Positions 53,381 through 61,335 of a DNA stretch of 64,000 nt are shown here, piece after piece (within the stretch, counting starts at the first letter, position 1; each line of letters starts with the position of its first letter). Source of the stretch: Pseudomonas sp. P5_109 (GTDB lineage Bacteria > Pseudomonadota > Gammaproteobacteria > Pseudomonadales > Pseudomonadaceae); the NCBI RefSeq assembly GCF_034009455.1, contig NZ_CP125380.1, positions 2,927,501-2,991,500 of the forward strand, in the 5' to 3' direction. The notes under the pieces are model-generated. The model was given only the letters and a program-made list of their open reading frames with translations, did not search any database and was not told where the DNA came from. Made by a program: the position numbers and the translations under genes.

Positions 53381-53542
53381 ATGTCTCAAGTCGACCGCTA
53401 CAAACCCTACAAAGGTGCCGCCGCTGGTTGGGGCGCGCTGATCGCTGTTACCAAGAACTGGCTGGGCAGTGTGGTTGCGTTGGGGGTGGTGGCGGGGGCG
53501 TTGCGGATGTTGATGCATGCGGCCGGGATGAGTAGCCACTGA
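53381..53542 (+). pseudogene. 5' remnant of a YdeP/FdhF-type molybdoenzyme gene
   Basis: A 53-codon frame starting MSQVDRYKPYKGAAAGWGA, preceded by GGAGAAG. The first 30 codons resemble the conserved N-terminus of YdeP/FdhF-family oxidoreductases (normally about 770 aa) up to KNWLGS. The family then continues DNALKN and an iron-sulfur CPGC motif, but here the frame changes to an unrelated hydrophobic stretch (VVALGVVAGALRML) and stops. A large internal deletion is the simplest explanation. It lies divergent from moaA, the usual neighbour of such genes. The product could be a small membrane peptide but is unlikely to be functional. The family identification is from memory. Confidence 0.6.
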
Positions 53543-53617
53543 CGGCAGGTCATTTCCGGTTCACTTTGAGGCGTATGTATGGATTGGGTTGGGTGGGGTG
53601 AATATCCATTTCTCTGG

Positions 53618-53882
53618 TAACGGCCACCTATGGTTCCGCTTTTACAGCGGGTCACTTTGGAAAAGCCCCAAAGTAACCAAAGGGCTCTTGCCCCTTTCGT
53701 TCGGTGCCTCGCCTAGGCTCGGCATGCCCTCGCTCCGGTCCTGCTCCGTGGGCCCGCCGCCATCGGCCATCCATGGCCGAGGGCAGCTAACCCGGCATCC
53801 ATGCCGGGTTGCCCACTGCGCAGAACCTGCGCTCGGCCTCTCGAGGGGGCAAGAAGATCAAAAGCCAAAGCAAAAGAAAAAG
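53618..53882. repeat. Pseudomonas-type dispersed repeat of about 260 bp
   Basis: The block ggtcactttggaaaagcccc..aaagtaaccaaagggctcttgcccc..gtcctgctccgtgggcccgc, with hairpins cggccatccatggccg and aacccggcatccatgccgggtt, is of a type that I recall in many copies in fluorescens-group genomes. It holds no supported gene. It lies between the molybdoenzyme remnant and a REP pair, in the otherwise gene-free stretch 53543-54214. Confidence 0.6.
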
Positions 53883-53927
53883 CGAGGCGGCCTTACAGCC
53901 GACCTGATCGCAAATGAACTCGTTCCC

Positions 53928-54022
53928 TGTAGGAGCGAAGCTTGCTCGCGATGGACGTCAACGATAACGCGTACTGTCTGAATGATCGCGTTGTTCAGAC
54001 GTTTTTCGCGAGCAAGTTCGAA
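53928..54022. repeat. Degenerate inverted REP pair
   Basis: tgtaggagcgaagcttgctc.. (53928-53954) pairs imperfectly with tttttcgcgagcaagttcgaac (54002-54022). Confidence 0.7.
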
Positions 54023-54177
54023 CTGCGATGAGGCACTTGCGGTCGCTATCGCCGGCAAACCGGGCTCTTAGGCAAAGCGATCACCCCCGAGTCTACGCAC
54101 AGGGTTCTGGGTTTTTGGTTGATAGGCGGTGTGATTTTTTACAGCGCAGGCGGAAAGTTGGCTTCTCTGGAAACAAT

Positions 54178-54201
54178 ACAGCCCCGCAATAGCGGGGCTG
54201 T
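54178..54201 (-). terminator. Terminator after proS
   Basis: Perfect 10-bp stem ACAGCCCCGC / GCGGGGCTGT with a 4-base loop, 14 bases after the proS stop; the minus strand continues TATTGTTTCC. Good rho-independent terminator for the synthetase gene. Confidence 0.75.
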
Positions 54202-54214
54202 AGGTGGTCAGGGA

Positions 54215-55705
54215 TCAATATGACTTTGCATAAAGTGCCCACGTGTTCGTTTTACGGCCGGTGAATAAACAGGTTGCGGAGATTCCAGGTTGTTTTAGCG
54301 GAATACAGCGAACGGTTGCTCCAAGTTCTCCGATAGTTTTTTCAACGTTTTCATCTTCTGTGAAGGGGGCGAGAACAAAGGCGTTAAGTTTTGCATTCTG
54401 TTTGAATCGCTCTTTGAATTCGCCCAGAGTTGTGACCGTTGTGGTGTTGTCTGACAGTTTTTTCTGTGCCATCTCCAACATGTCTTTTTGAAGGGCATTC
54501 AGTGTTTTCGAGATGTTGTTAACGAAATTTCCAACGTCAATTTTGAGAATGGTTTTGGAGTTGTTTCGACAGGAATAGGACACCGCATTTTGCTCCAGTT
54601 CCTTTATGCCAATCTCGATCCGGACAGGGACACCACGCTTGATGTGGTACCACTTTTTTTCGCCACTGTTCATGTCCCGCGAATCAACACTAGCCCGAAG
54701 GTTTTGCCCCTTCAGTTTTTTCCGACAAATCTGCTTTTGCAGTTTTTTGCAGTAGTCATGAATGGCATCTGCATTCTGTTCGTTGCGCACGATCGGGATA
54801 ATGACGACCTGCGTCGGTGCCACGAGGGGCGGGAGTACTAGTCCATCATCGTCACCATGGGCCATTATCATCGCGCCGATCAGTCGCGTGGATACTCCCC
54901 AAGACGTGGTCCATGCCAGTTCTTTTATCCCTTCTTTGTTCACGAAGCGGATGTCTGAACTCTGTGCGAAGTTCTGGCCTAAAAAATGAGAAGTACCTGC
55001 TTGCAGGGCCTTGCCGTCTTGCATCATCGCTTCAATGGTATAGGTGCTGACGGCGCCTGGAAATCGTTCCCAGGAGCACTTTTCGCCCTTGATTACTGGT
55101 ATGGCCAGGTGCTCGGTAGTAAAACGCTCATAGATATCCAACATCTGTAGCGTTTCGACCAAGGCCTCATCATGAGTTGCGTGAACGGTGTGACCTTCCT
55201 GCCATAGGAACTCCGATGAGCGCAGGAAAATCCGGGGACGCATTTCCCAGCGCAGTACGTTCGCCCATTGATTGATAAGCAAAGGTAGGTCCCGATAGCT
55301 TTGTACCCATCGTGAAAAGGATGCACCGATGACCGTTTCACTGGTGGGCCTGATGATCAACGGTTCTTCTAGTGTTCCTGCGGGAACAAGCGCTCCATCC
55401 GTCGACTTTTCGAGACGGTGATGGGTTACCACTGCGCACTCTTTGGCAAAGCCTTCTACATGCTCGGCTTCTTTTTGAAGAAAGGATAACGGGATCAAAA
55501 GTGGAAAATAGGCGTTTGAATGTCCTGTGTCTTTGATTTTCTTATCAAGTTCTCGTTGAATCTGCTCCCATATGCCATACCCCCAAGGACGGATAACCAT
55601 GCAGCCTCGAACTGGAGAGTTCTCAGCCATTTCCGACTGTATAATCACTTGTTGATACCAGTCAGAAAAGTTTTCATTTCTTGTAGGTGATATTGCGTTT
55701 TTCAT
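54215..55705 (-). CDS. proS: Prolyl-tRNA synthetase, archaeal/eukaryotic type (probable second copy)
   Basis: 496 aa, against about 570 for the usual bacterial ProRS, which has an inserted editing domain. This protein lacks that insertion and has the archaeal/eukaryotic-type layout: NFSDWYQQVIIQSEMAENSPVRGCMVIRP, class II motif 2 in RWEMRPRIFLRSSEFLWQEGHT, GTSHFLGQNFAQ, an anticodon-binding domain (about 285-385) and a C-terminal domain ending in the conserved Tyr (LYAKSY). The C-terminal zinc cysteines seem mostly absent. The gene is clearly AT-richer than its neighbours, suggesting transfer. Pseudomonas normally has a bacterial-type proS elsewhere, so this may be a spare enzyme giving resistance to a ProRS inhibitor, or replace it; neither can be shown here. 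Transcribed alone from an AT-rich 180-base leader. Confidence 0.88.
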   Translation of the reverse strand: MKNAISPTRNENFSDWYQQVIIQSEMAENSPVRGCMVIRPWGYGIWEQIQRELDKKIKDTGHSNAYFPLLIPLSFLQKEAEHVEGFAKECAVVTHHRLEKSTDGALVPAGTLEEPLIIRPTSETVIGASFSRWVQSYRDLPLLINQWANVLRWEMRPRIFLRSSEFLWQEGHTVHATHDEALVETLQMLDIYERFTTEHLAIPVIKGEKCSWERFPGAVSTYTIEAMMQDGKALQAGTSHFLGQNFAQSSDIRFVNKEGIKELAWTTSWGVSTRLIGAMIMAHGDDDGLVLPPLVAPTQVVIIPIVRNEQNADAIHDYCKKLQKQICRKKLKGQNLRASVDSRDMNSGEKKWYHIKRGVPVRIEIGIKELEQNAVSYSCRNNSKTILKIDVGNFVNNISKTLNALQKDMLEMAQKKLSDNTTTVTTLGEFKERFKQNAKLNAFVLAPFTEDENVEKTIGELGATVRCIPLKQPGISATCLFTGRKTNTWALYAKSY

Positions 55706-55888
55706 AGGGCCCTTGCTTTGAAGTCGAAATTATTATTCGAAATGGTGTCGTAAGGGGTAGGTATATTTATTGGGCTTTGAAATTTCAAGACTTCATGTGT
55801 GGTTTTTGATATTTCAGAAATTTCCTTCAGAAAGATCTTTCTTTTTGTAAAGTTACTCCGCTCTTCGACGTGTTTTTTGACCACAAAC

Positions 55889-55916
55889 AGCCCCCAATGC
55901 AATCGCTTCGGGGGCT
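55889..55916 (-). terminator. Terminator after the CAP-protein gene
   Basis: AGCCCCC / GGGGGCT stem with a 14-base loop, directly after the CAP gene stop; the minus strand continues with tgtttgtgg and, further on, a run of As. It separates that gene from proS. Confidence 0.65.
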
Positions 55917-55923
55917 ATGGCGC

Positions 55924-56775
55924 TCACTGCGCCCCAAACATCGCCGTCCAGTAAATCCCCGCATCGCTCTTCGGATCGGTCGCATACGCTGCGCCCAGTT
56001 CGCGGAACTGCGGGTTCATCAGGTTGGCGCAATGGCCGGGGCTGGTCAGCCAGCCTTCGACCACCTTGTGCGCGGTGTCCTGCCCGGCGGCGATGTTTTC
56101 GCCGATCTGCTGGAAGTTATACCCGGCCAGTTCCGCGCGGTCGCCGGGGGTGCGGCCGTCGCGGTCCTTGTGGTCGAAATAGTTGTTGTTGGCCATGGAG
56201 CGCGAGTTGCCTTCGGCGGCGCTGGCCAGCGTGGCGTTCCAGGCCAGCGCTGGTGCGGCGGCGAAGGATTGCGCGCCGCACTGGCGTGGCCGGGTGCGGG
56301 CGGTGTTGAGTTCGGTGAGCAGCTTCTGGCCTTCGGCCTGCGCGTCGCCCAGGCGTGCGCTCAACAGCGGCCGTGCGACCACGATGCGCCATTCACGGTC
56401 CTGGCGGCTGACGCCGACATCGACAAACTGTGGGTCGAGCACTATCTGGCAAAAGCTCTCCTGAATCGCTTTCATCGCCGACGCCGCATCACGAGGCCCG
56501 GACAGGCTGATGGCCTGCACGTTCTTCATCGGATAGCCGGCAGTGGCCATGGCCTGCTGCAGGTTGCCGATGCTCGGGGCGGTCAGCACCAGGCGCGGGT
56601 CGGCCGACAGCGGTGGAAGCTCCGATGAGACCTGGCCGGCACAGCGCTGCGGTTGGCTGCGGTAGACGTTGATCGATTCGATCAATTGCGCTTCGTCCGC
56701 CGCCACGGCGTTGGCGGCGAATACCAGGCCCAGTGACACGCCGGCAAAACGCATTGCGGATGAGATGAATTCCAT
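55924..56775 (-). CDS. Secreted CAP-domain (SCP/PR-1-like) protein
   Basis: 283 aa. The start MEFISSAMRFAG at 56775 has AAGGGGG upstream; the frame runs a little further back without a better signal. A signal peptide (about 1-26, ends AANAVAA) is followed by an N-terminal region (about 27-155) and a CAP domain (about 158-283) with LTELNTARTRPRQCG, YFDHKDRDGRTPGDRAELAGYNFQQIGENIAAG and GWLTSPGHCANLMNPQFRELGAAYA, the usual CAP motifs with the two histidines and two acids. Bacterial CAP proteins are periplasmic or secreted; their role is mostly unknown. Monocistronic, with its own terminator. Confidence 0.9.
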   Translation of the reverse strand: MEFISSAMRFAGVSLGLVFAANAVAADEAQLIESINVYRSQPQRCAGQVSSELPPLSADPRLVLTAPSIGNLQQAMATAGYPMKNVQAISLSGPRDAASAMKAIQESFCQIVLDPQFVDVGVSRQDREWRIVVARPLLSARLGDAQAEGQKLLTELNTARTRPRQCGAQSFAAAPALAWNATLASAAEGNSRSMANNNYFDHKDRDGRTPGDRAELAGYNFQQIGENIAAGQDTAHKVVEGWLTSPGHCANLMNPQFRELGAAYATDPKSDAGIYWTAMFGAQ

Positions 56776-56917
56776 GAAAATCCCCCTTGAGCAGATGGCA
56801 CCCATGATGCGCGAAGTTGCCCCTTCTAAGACAACGGATTTATCCAGAGTGTAGTGGGGCCGGTGAAATCATTTCACTACTACACTGAATCGAATCGCTC
56901 ACCGAGTGACCCCGATC

Positions 56918-57538
56918 ATGCGCCCCGACTGGATCGCCATCTGCCTCGCCTTCACAGTGCTCGCCGGCCCGGTATTCGCAACCGATCAACAACAAAAACA
57001 GCAATCGGCCGAGAACAAGGCCGAGGTGCTGGAACACAAAGCCGCCGAGAGCAACAGCCCCGCGCCGGCGGCCAAGGCTGAAGCCATTACTCCATCCGAA
57101 GTCCAGGCCGTTGACCCGGCGGGTGCCGCGCCGCTGGACGATGCAATCACCTGCCTGGCCCGGTCGATTTACTGGGAAGCCAAGGGCAAGAATGCCGCCG
57201 ACATGGAGGCGGTGGCCAACGTGGTAATGAATCGCCTGGGCCACGAAGGCTTTCCGGACACCGTGTGCAAAGTAGTCAAACAAGGCTCGGAGACCAAGAG
57301 TTGCCAGTTCTCCTGGTGGTGTGACGGCAAATCCGACTCGGTCCAGGAAGAAGTGCCTTACGCGATGGCCAAGGAAATCGCGCGCAAGGCGCTGAACAAG
57401 GAATTGCCGGATCGTACTCAGGGTGCCTTGTATTTCCATGACCGTACGGTCAAGCCGGATTGGGCCAAGGAATACATCAAGACCGTGGATATCGGCTTGT
57501 TCCGGTTTTACAAACCCCATGACGGATCGGCCAGATAG
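56918..57538 (+). CDS. Cell-wall hydrolase of the SleB/Hydrolase_2 family
   Basis: 206 aa from the ATG at 56918 (MRPDWIAICLAFTVL); a GTG at 56906 is an alternative. A signal peptide ends at about residue 22 (PVFA), then an Ala/Glu/Lys-rich linker (about 25-75). The catalytic domain has CLARSIYWEAKGKNAADMEAVANVVMNRL, with the catalytic Glu in the YWEA motif, and CQFSWWCDGKSDS. SleB-type domains are lytic transglycosylases that cut peptidoglycan. It probably acts in the periplasm on wall remodelling. Divergent from the CAP gene. Confidence 0.9.
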   Translation: MRPDWIAICLAFTVLAGPVFATDQQQKQQSAENKAEVLEHKAAESNSPAPAAKAEAITPSEVQAVDPAGAAPLDDAITCLARSIYWEAKGKNAADMEAVANVVMNRLGHEGFPDTVCKVVKQGSETKSCQFSWWCDGKSDSVQEEVPYAMAKEIARKALNKELPDRTQGALYFHDRTVKPDWAKEYIKTVDIGLFRFYKPHDGSAR

Positions 57539-57668
57539 TAGCGGTGATTTCGGCCAAATATTTTATTTTTTTGAGGTCGCGCGAGGCGTTATCGAAACTG
57601 AAATGTTTCTGTTTTATAAGCTTCATCACGCAACGGTGCGCGAATGACGCGATAAGCAGGAACCAAAC

Positions 57669-57740
57669 ATGAAGCTGACGAGGGTCTGGATCAGTAATCT
57701 CGCGCCGATCACGGCGCAGTCGCCGGCGTACGCCCTATGA
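57669..57740 (+). CDS. Short upstream frame (leader peptide) coupled to the epimerase gene
   Basis: 23 codons, MKLTRVWISNLAPITAQSPAYAL, with AGGA six bases before its ATG. Its TGA overlaps the ATG of the epimerase (ATGA at 57737-57740), and the epimerase has no good ribosome-binding site of its own, so translation of this frame is likely to feed the gene. The peptide itself shows no known attenuation residues. Confidence 0.5.
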   Translation: MKLTRVWISNLAPITAQSPAYAL

Positions 57741-58714
57741 CCGTCCTGGTCACCGGTGCGGCCGGTTTCATCGGTTTTCATACGGTCCAGCGCTTGTGCC
57801 GCGAGGGTCTGGACGTCGTCGGTATCGACAACCTCAACGACTATTACGACGTGGAACTCAAGCACGCGCGCCTCAAGGTGCTGGAGACGTTGCCGGGTTT
57901 TCGCTTCCGGAAAATGGACATCGTCGATAAACCGGCCCTGATGAGCCTGTTTCAGGAGCACGCTTTTACCGAGGTGGTACACCTGGCCGCCCAGGCCGGG
58001 GTGCGTTACTCGCTGGACAACCCGGATGTCTATGGGCAATCGAACCTGGTCGGCTTCCTCAATGTGCTGGAGGCCTGTCGGCACCATCGTCCCGAGCATC
58101 TGATCTACGCCTCGAGCAGCTCGGTGTACGGCACGAACAGCAAGCTGCCGTTCAGTGTCGAGGACCCGGTCGAACATCCCGTTTCGCTCTATGCCGCGAG
58201 CAAACGCGCCAATGAACTGCTGGCCGAAAGTTACTGCCATTTGTATGGCCTGAAAGCCAGCGGCCTGCGCTTTTTTACCGTCTATGGCCCATGGGGCCGC
58301 CCGGACATGGCGCTGTTCAAGTTTACCGAGGCCATCCTCAAAGGCCTGCCCATCGACATTTACAACCAGGGCCAGATGTCGCGGGATTTCACTTATGTCG
58401 ACGACGTTGTCGAAGGCATCGCCCGGTTGCGCCCAAAGCCTCCGCTGCCGCAAGGCTTGGCTACCGGGGTCAACCGGCTCTTCAACATAGGGCGTGGCAT
58501 GCCGGTGGCGTTGCTGGATTTCGTCGAGTGCCTGGAGTCCGCCCTGGACCTGCAAGCCCGACGCAACTATCTGCCGATGCAGGCCGGCGATGTGGTCAAG
58601 ACCTGGGCCGATGTCTCGGCACTGGCCGAGTGGGTGGGCTTCAGCCCGCAGGTGACGCTGGAAACCGGCGTAAGTGAATTTGTGAAGTGGTATCGGCAGT
58701 TCTACCGGATTTGA
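57737..58714 (+). CDS. NAD-dependent sugar epimerase/dehydratase (UDP-glucuronate 4-epimerase-like)
   Basis: 325 aa, an SDR of the extended type. TGAAGFIGFH (NAD binding) is at the start, and ASSSSVYG and YAASKRANE supply the Ser-Tyr-Lys triad (Tyr in YxxxK). DNLNDYYDVELKHARL and RFFTVYGPWGRPDMALFKFT are characteristic of the UDP-glucuronate 4-epimerase group. It would produce a sugar nucleotide such as UDP-galacturonate or a relative for the following transferases. First gene of a four-gene operon (57737-61331) and coupled to the upstream leader frame. Confidence 0.9.
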   Translation: MTVLVTGAAGFIGFHTVQRLCREGLDVVGIDNLNDYYDVELKHARLKVLETLPGFRFRKMDIVDKPALMSLFQEHAFTEVVHLAAQAGVRYSLDNPDVYGQSNLVGFLNVLEACRHHRPEHLIYASSSSVYGTNSKLPFSVEDPVEHPVSLYAASKRANELLAESYCHLYGLKASGLRFFTVYGPWGRPDMALFKFTEAILKGLPIDIYNQGQMSRDFTYVDDVVEGIARLRPKPPLPQGLATGVNRLFNIGRGMPVALLDFVECLESALDLQARRNYLPMQAGDVVKTWADVSALAEWVGFSPQVTLETGVSEFVKWYRQFYRI

Positions 58715-58762
58715 AGCGTTCGCCTCTGATCTCGAATAATCAAAAAGGGCGAGAGAGACTCC

Positions 58763-59503
58763 ATGAGCCAAGACATTTTTGTATCCGTACTGATTCCCGC
58801 CAAGAACGAAGCGAACAACCTCAAGCCATTGCTTGAGGAAATCCGCGTGGCGCTGGCTGATGAATCCTACGAAATCATCGTGGTCGACGATGGCAGCACC
58901 GACGCGACCCTGCATGAACTGCGGCAGATCCGCCACGACGGCTTGAACACCTTGCGCATCCTCCACCACGAACGGTCGCTGGGGCAGAGCACTTCGCTGT
59001 ACCACGCCGCCCGTGAAGCCCGTGGGCAGTGGCTGGCGACCCTCGATGGCGACGGCCAGAACGACCCGGCGGACATCCCCGGCATGCTCGCGCTGGTGCG
59101 CGGCGAACCGGGCAAGGTCGATGTGCAACTGGTCGCCGGGCACCGGGTCAATCGCCGCGACACCGCGAGCAAACGCTACGCCTCGCGGTTCGCCAACAAC
59201 CTGCGTCGGCGCTTGCTCAAGGACGCCACCCCGGACACCGGTTGCGGCCTGAAGCTGATCGAGCGCGCGGCGTTCTTGCGCCTGCCGTATTTCGACCACA
59301 TGCATCGCTACATTCCGGCGCTGATCCAGCGCCACAACGGGCGCATGATCGTGCACCCGGTCAACCACCGGCCACGCACGGCCGGGGTATCGAAATACGG
59401 CAACCTTGATCGCGCGTTGGTCGGCATTCTTGACCTGATCGGTGTCTGGTGGCTGATCAAACGCACGCGCCTGAACACCACTGCCCAGGAGCTCGAAGGA
59501 TGA
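58763..59503 (+). CDS. Family 2 glycosyltransferase (ArnC/DPM-like, without membrane spans)
   Basis: 246 aa. The GT2 fold shows SVLIPAKNEANNLKPLLEEI, IIVVDDGSTDATL and LDGDGQNDPADIP with its acidic metal site, close to polyprenyl-phosphate sugar transferases (ArnC, DPM1 type). Unlike ArnC it has no C-terminal membrane segments, so the small LAB_N membrane protein that follows may supply the membrane part. It would load a sugar onto undecaprenyl phosphate (inference). The epimerase stop lies 48 bases upstream. The next gene begins inside its stop (ATGATG). Confidence 0.88.
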   Translation: MSQDIFVSVLIPAKNEANNLKPLLEEIRVALADESYEIIVVDDGSTDATLHELRQIRHDGLNTLRILHHERSLGQSTSLYHAAREARGQWLATLDGDGQNDPADIPGMLALVRGEPGKVDVQLVAGHRVNRRDTASKRYASRFANNLRRRLLKDATPDTGCGLKLIERAAFLRLPYFDHMHRYIPALIQRHNGRMIVHPVNHRPRTAGVSKYGNLDRALVGILDLIGVWWLIKRTRLNTTAQELEG

Positions 59504-59778
59504 TGCTGACCCGTGAAACCCTTTGGCTGCTGGTCGGCTTTGCGGGGCAGGTTGCCTTTACCGGGCGGTTTGTCCTGCAGTGGCTGTACAGCGAGTACAA
59601 AAAACGCAGCGTGATCCCGACCAACTTCTGGTACCTGAGCATCGTCGGCAGCACCTTGTTGCTGGCCTATGCCATTTATCGCCAGGACCCGGTGTTCATC
59701 GTCGGGCAGGCCTTTGGTTCCATCGTCTATTTTCGCAACCTGCAATTGATTGCCAAAAGCAGAAGCGTAAAGGAATGA
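59500..59778 (+). CDS. LAB_N-domain small membrane protein
   Basis: 92 aa from the ATG at 59500, chosen because AGGAG lies 8 bases upstream; a second ATG directly follows. Three hydrophobic stretches (about 8-27, 41-59, 65-80) with FAGQVAFTGRFVLQWLYSE, SVIPTNFWYLSIVGS and FGSIVYFRNLQLI match the lipid A biosynthesis N-terminal (LAB_N) domain, here free-standing. Such proteins occur with GT2 and ArnT-like transferases in lipid A or UndP-sugar gene groups. Overlaps the GT2 gene by 4 bases. Its stop overlaps an ATG of the next gene. Confidence 0.9.
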   Translation: MMLTRETLWLLVGFAGQVAFTGRFVLQWLYSEYKKRSVIPTNFWYLSIVGSTLLLAYAIYRQDPVFIVGQAFGSIVYFRNLQLIAKSRSVKE

Positions 59779-59780
59779 GC

Positions 59781-61331
59781 ATGCGTAGATCGTTGTCGCC
59801 CAGGGTTGAATGCCTGGGCTTGATGCTGCTTGCCCTGTTGCTGATCGGCGCGGGCATGGGCCTGCGTCAGGCGCAGAATGTGGATGAGGAGCGCTTCCTC
59901 GGTGTCGCGCTGGAGATGCTGCAAAACGGCTCGTGGCTGATCCCGCACCGTGCCGCCGAGATCTACGGCGACAAGCCGCCGATTTTCATGTGGACGGTGG
60001 CGTTCTTCACCTGGCTGACCGGCAAACCGAACATCGCCCTTTATATCCCGGGACTGTTTTCCGCGGTGACGGTCACGGCGATGGTCTATGACCTGGGGCG
60101 TCGCCTGTGGACCCAACGTACTGGGCGCAACGCCGCGCTGTTGTACCTGGCGACGTACCAGACCTATAGCATCCTGCGCACCGGCCAGATCGACAGCTTC
60201 CTGATTCTGTTCACCTCCCTGGGTCTGTACGGTCTGGCGCGGCACCTGCTGCTTGGTCCGGCGTGGCGCTGGTTCTACGCGGGCTGCGCGGCCATGGGCA
60301 TCGGCGTGATCACCAAGGGCGTGGGCTTCCTGCCGGCGCTGATGCTGATTCCGTACGCCTATGCGGTGCGCAAAGGCTGGCCCGGCGTGGTGGCCATGCC
60401 CGGTGAGGCACGCAAGTGGTTGCTGGGGCTTGCAGTCATGCTGGGTGCCATTGCGATCTGGCTGTTGCCCCTGGCCTTGTCCATCATTATCAATGGCAGT
60501 GCAGACGAAATCGCCTATGCGCGGGAGATCCTCCTGCACCAGACCGCAGGCCGCTATGCTGCGGCGTGGCATCACCGCGAACCGTTCTGGTACTTCTTCA
60601 CCAACGTGATTCCGCAGTACTGGCTACCGTTGGTGCTGGTGTTGCCATGGCTGGTGCCGGCCTGGCGCCGGCAGTTGCAAAAACGCGACGGCCGGGTCCT
60701 GGTGTTGCTCGGGTGGGTGGCGCTGGTGGTACTGTTTTTCTGCTTCAGCACTGGCAAGCGCAAGCTGTACATCTACCCGGCGCTGCCTGGGCTGGTGCTG
60801 GTCGCCGCACCGTTGATCCCGTGGCTGCTCAAGCGCTGGTTCAAACGGCACCCGCGTTTGCGTCGGGCGTTCCCGGCACTGGTGGCGACCTGGTTCGCGT
60901 TGTGGTTCGCCCGTGGTTTCATCGAACCGCTCAAGGAAGGCACCAACATTGATCAGCTGCTCATGGCGCAGGCCGCGACCATGACCCAGGGTGCCGATCT
61001 GGTGCTGGTCAACTGGGAGGAGGGGCACTGGCTGTTTGCCCGACAGCCGATCGTGCATTTCGGCATGGACTATTCGACCATCGAAAAGGCCGCGCAGTAC
61101 CTGCGCGAACACCCCAAGGCCTACGCACTGGTGCCGGATGAAGTGCTGAACCAGTGCTTCAAACCCGAAGCGGCCCGTGAACTGGGGGAAAACGCCCGGG
61201 CGAACTGGTCGATCGTGGGGGTGGATGCCGACAACGGCAAATGCCTGCCGCAAGAGACCGGCAAAGCCTACCGGTTCAGCTGGAACGACCCGCATATGCC
61301 ATCGGCGCCAGTGCAGGCAGCCAATCCCTGA
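59781..61331 (+). CDS. ArnT-like membrane glycosyltransferase (GT-C fold, family 83/39)
   Basis: 516 aa from the ATG at 59781, favoured by AGGA six bases upstream; the ATG at 59775 overlaps the previous stop. The first membrane span is followed by NVDEERFLGVALEMLQNGSWLIPH and GDKPPIFMWTVAFFTWLTG, the periplasmic catalytic motifs of ArnT/PMT enzymes. Ten or more further spans follow, then a periplasmic tail of about 100 residues. It would move a sugar from undecaprenyl phosphate onto lipid A or another acceptor. ArnT uses aminoarabinose; here the sugar depends on the epimerase, perhaps a uronic or hexosamine sugar. Ends just before a tandem repeat. Confidence 0.9.
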   Translation: MRRSLSPRVECLGLMLLALLLIGAGMGLRQAQNVDEERFLGVALEMLQNGSWLIPHRAAEIYGDKPPIFMWTVAFFTWLTGKPNIALYIPGLFSAVTVTAMVYDLGRRLWTQRTGRNAALLYLATYQTYSILRTGQIDSFLILFTSLGLYGLARHLLLGPAWRWFYAGCAAMGIGVITKGVGFLPALMLIPYAYAVRKGWPGVVAMPGEARKWLLGLAVMLGAIAIWLLPLALSIIINGSADEIAYAREILLHQTAGRYAAAWHHREPFWYFFTNVIPQYWLPLVLVLPWLVPAWRRQLQKRDGRVLVLLGWVALVVLFFCFSTGKRKLYIYPALPGLVLVAAPLIPWLLKRWFKRHPRLRRAFPALVATWFALWFARGFIEPLKEGTNIDQLLMAQAATMTQGADLVLVNWEEGHWLFARQPIVHFGMDYSTIEKAAQYLREHPKAYALVPDEVLNQCFKPEAARELGENARANWSIVGVDADNGKCLPQETGKAYRFSWNDPHMPSAPVQAANP

Positions 61332-61335
61332 GGGG

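Noticed and set aside
53244-53441. 65-codon plus-strand frame overlapping the molybdoenzyme remnant
   Set aside because: No ribosome-binding site, and it overlaps the better-supported frame starting at 53381 in another phase.
55702-55902. 66-codon frame ahead of proS ending in an ATGA overlap
   Set aside because: Its start lies inside the terminator hairpin of the CAP gene and there is no ribosome-binding site; more likely the AT-rich leader of proS.
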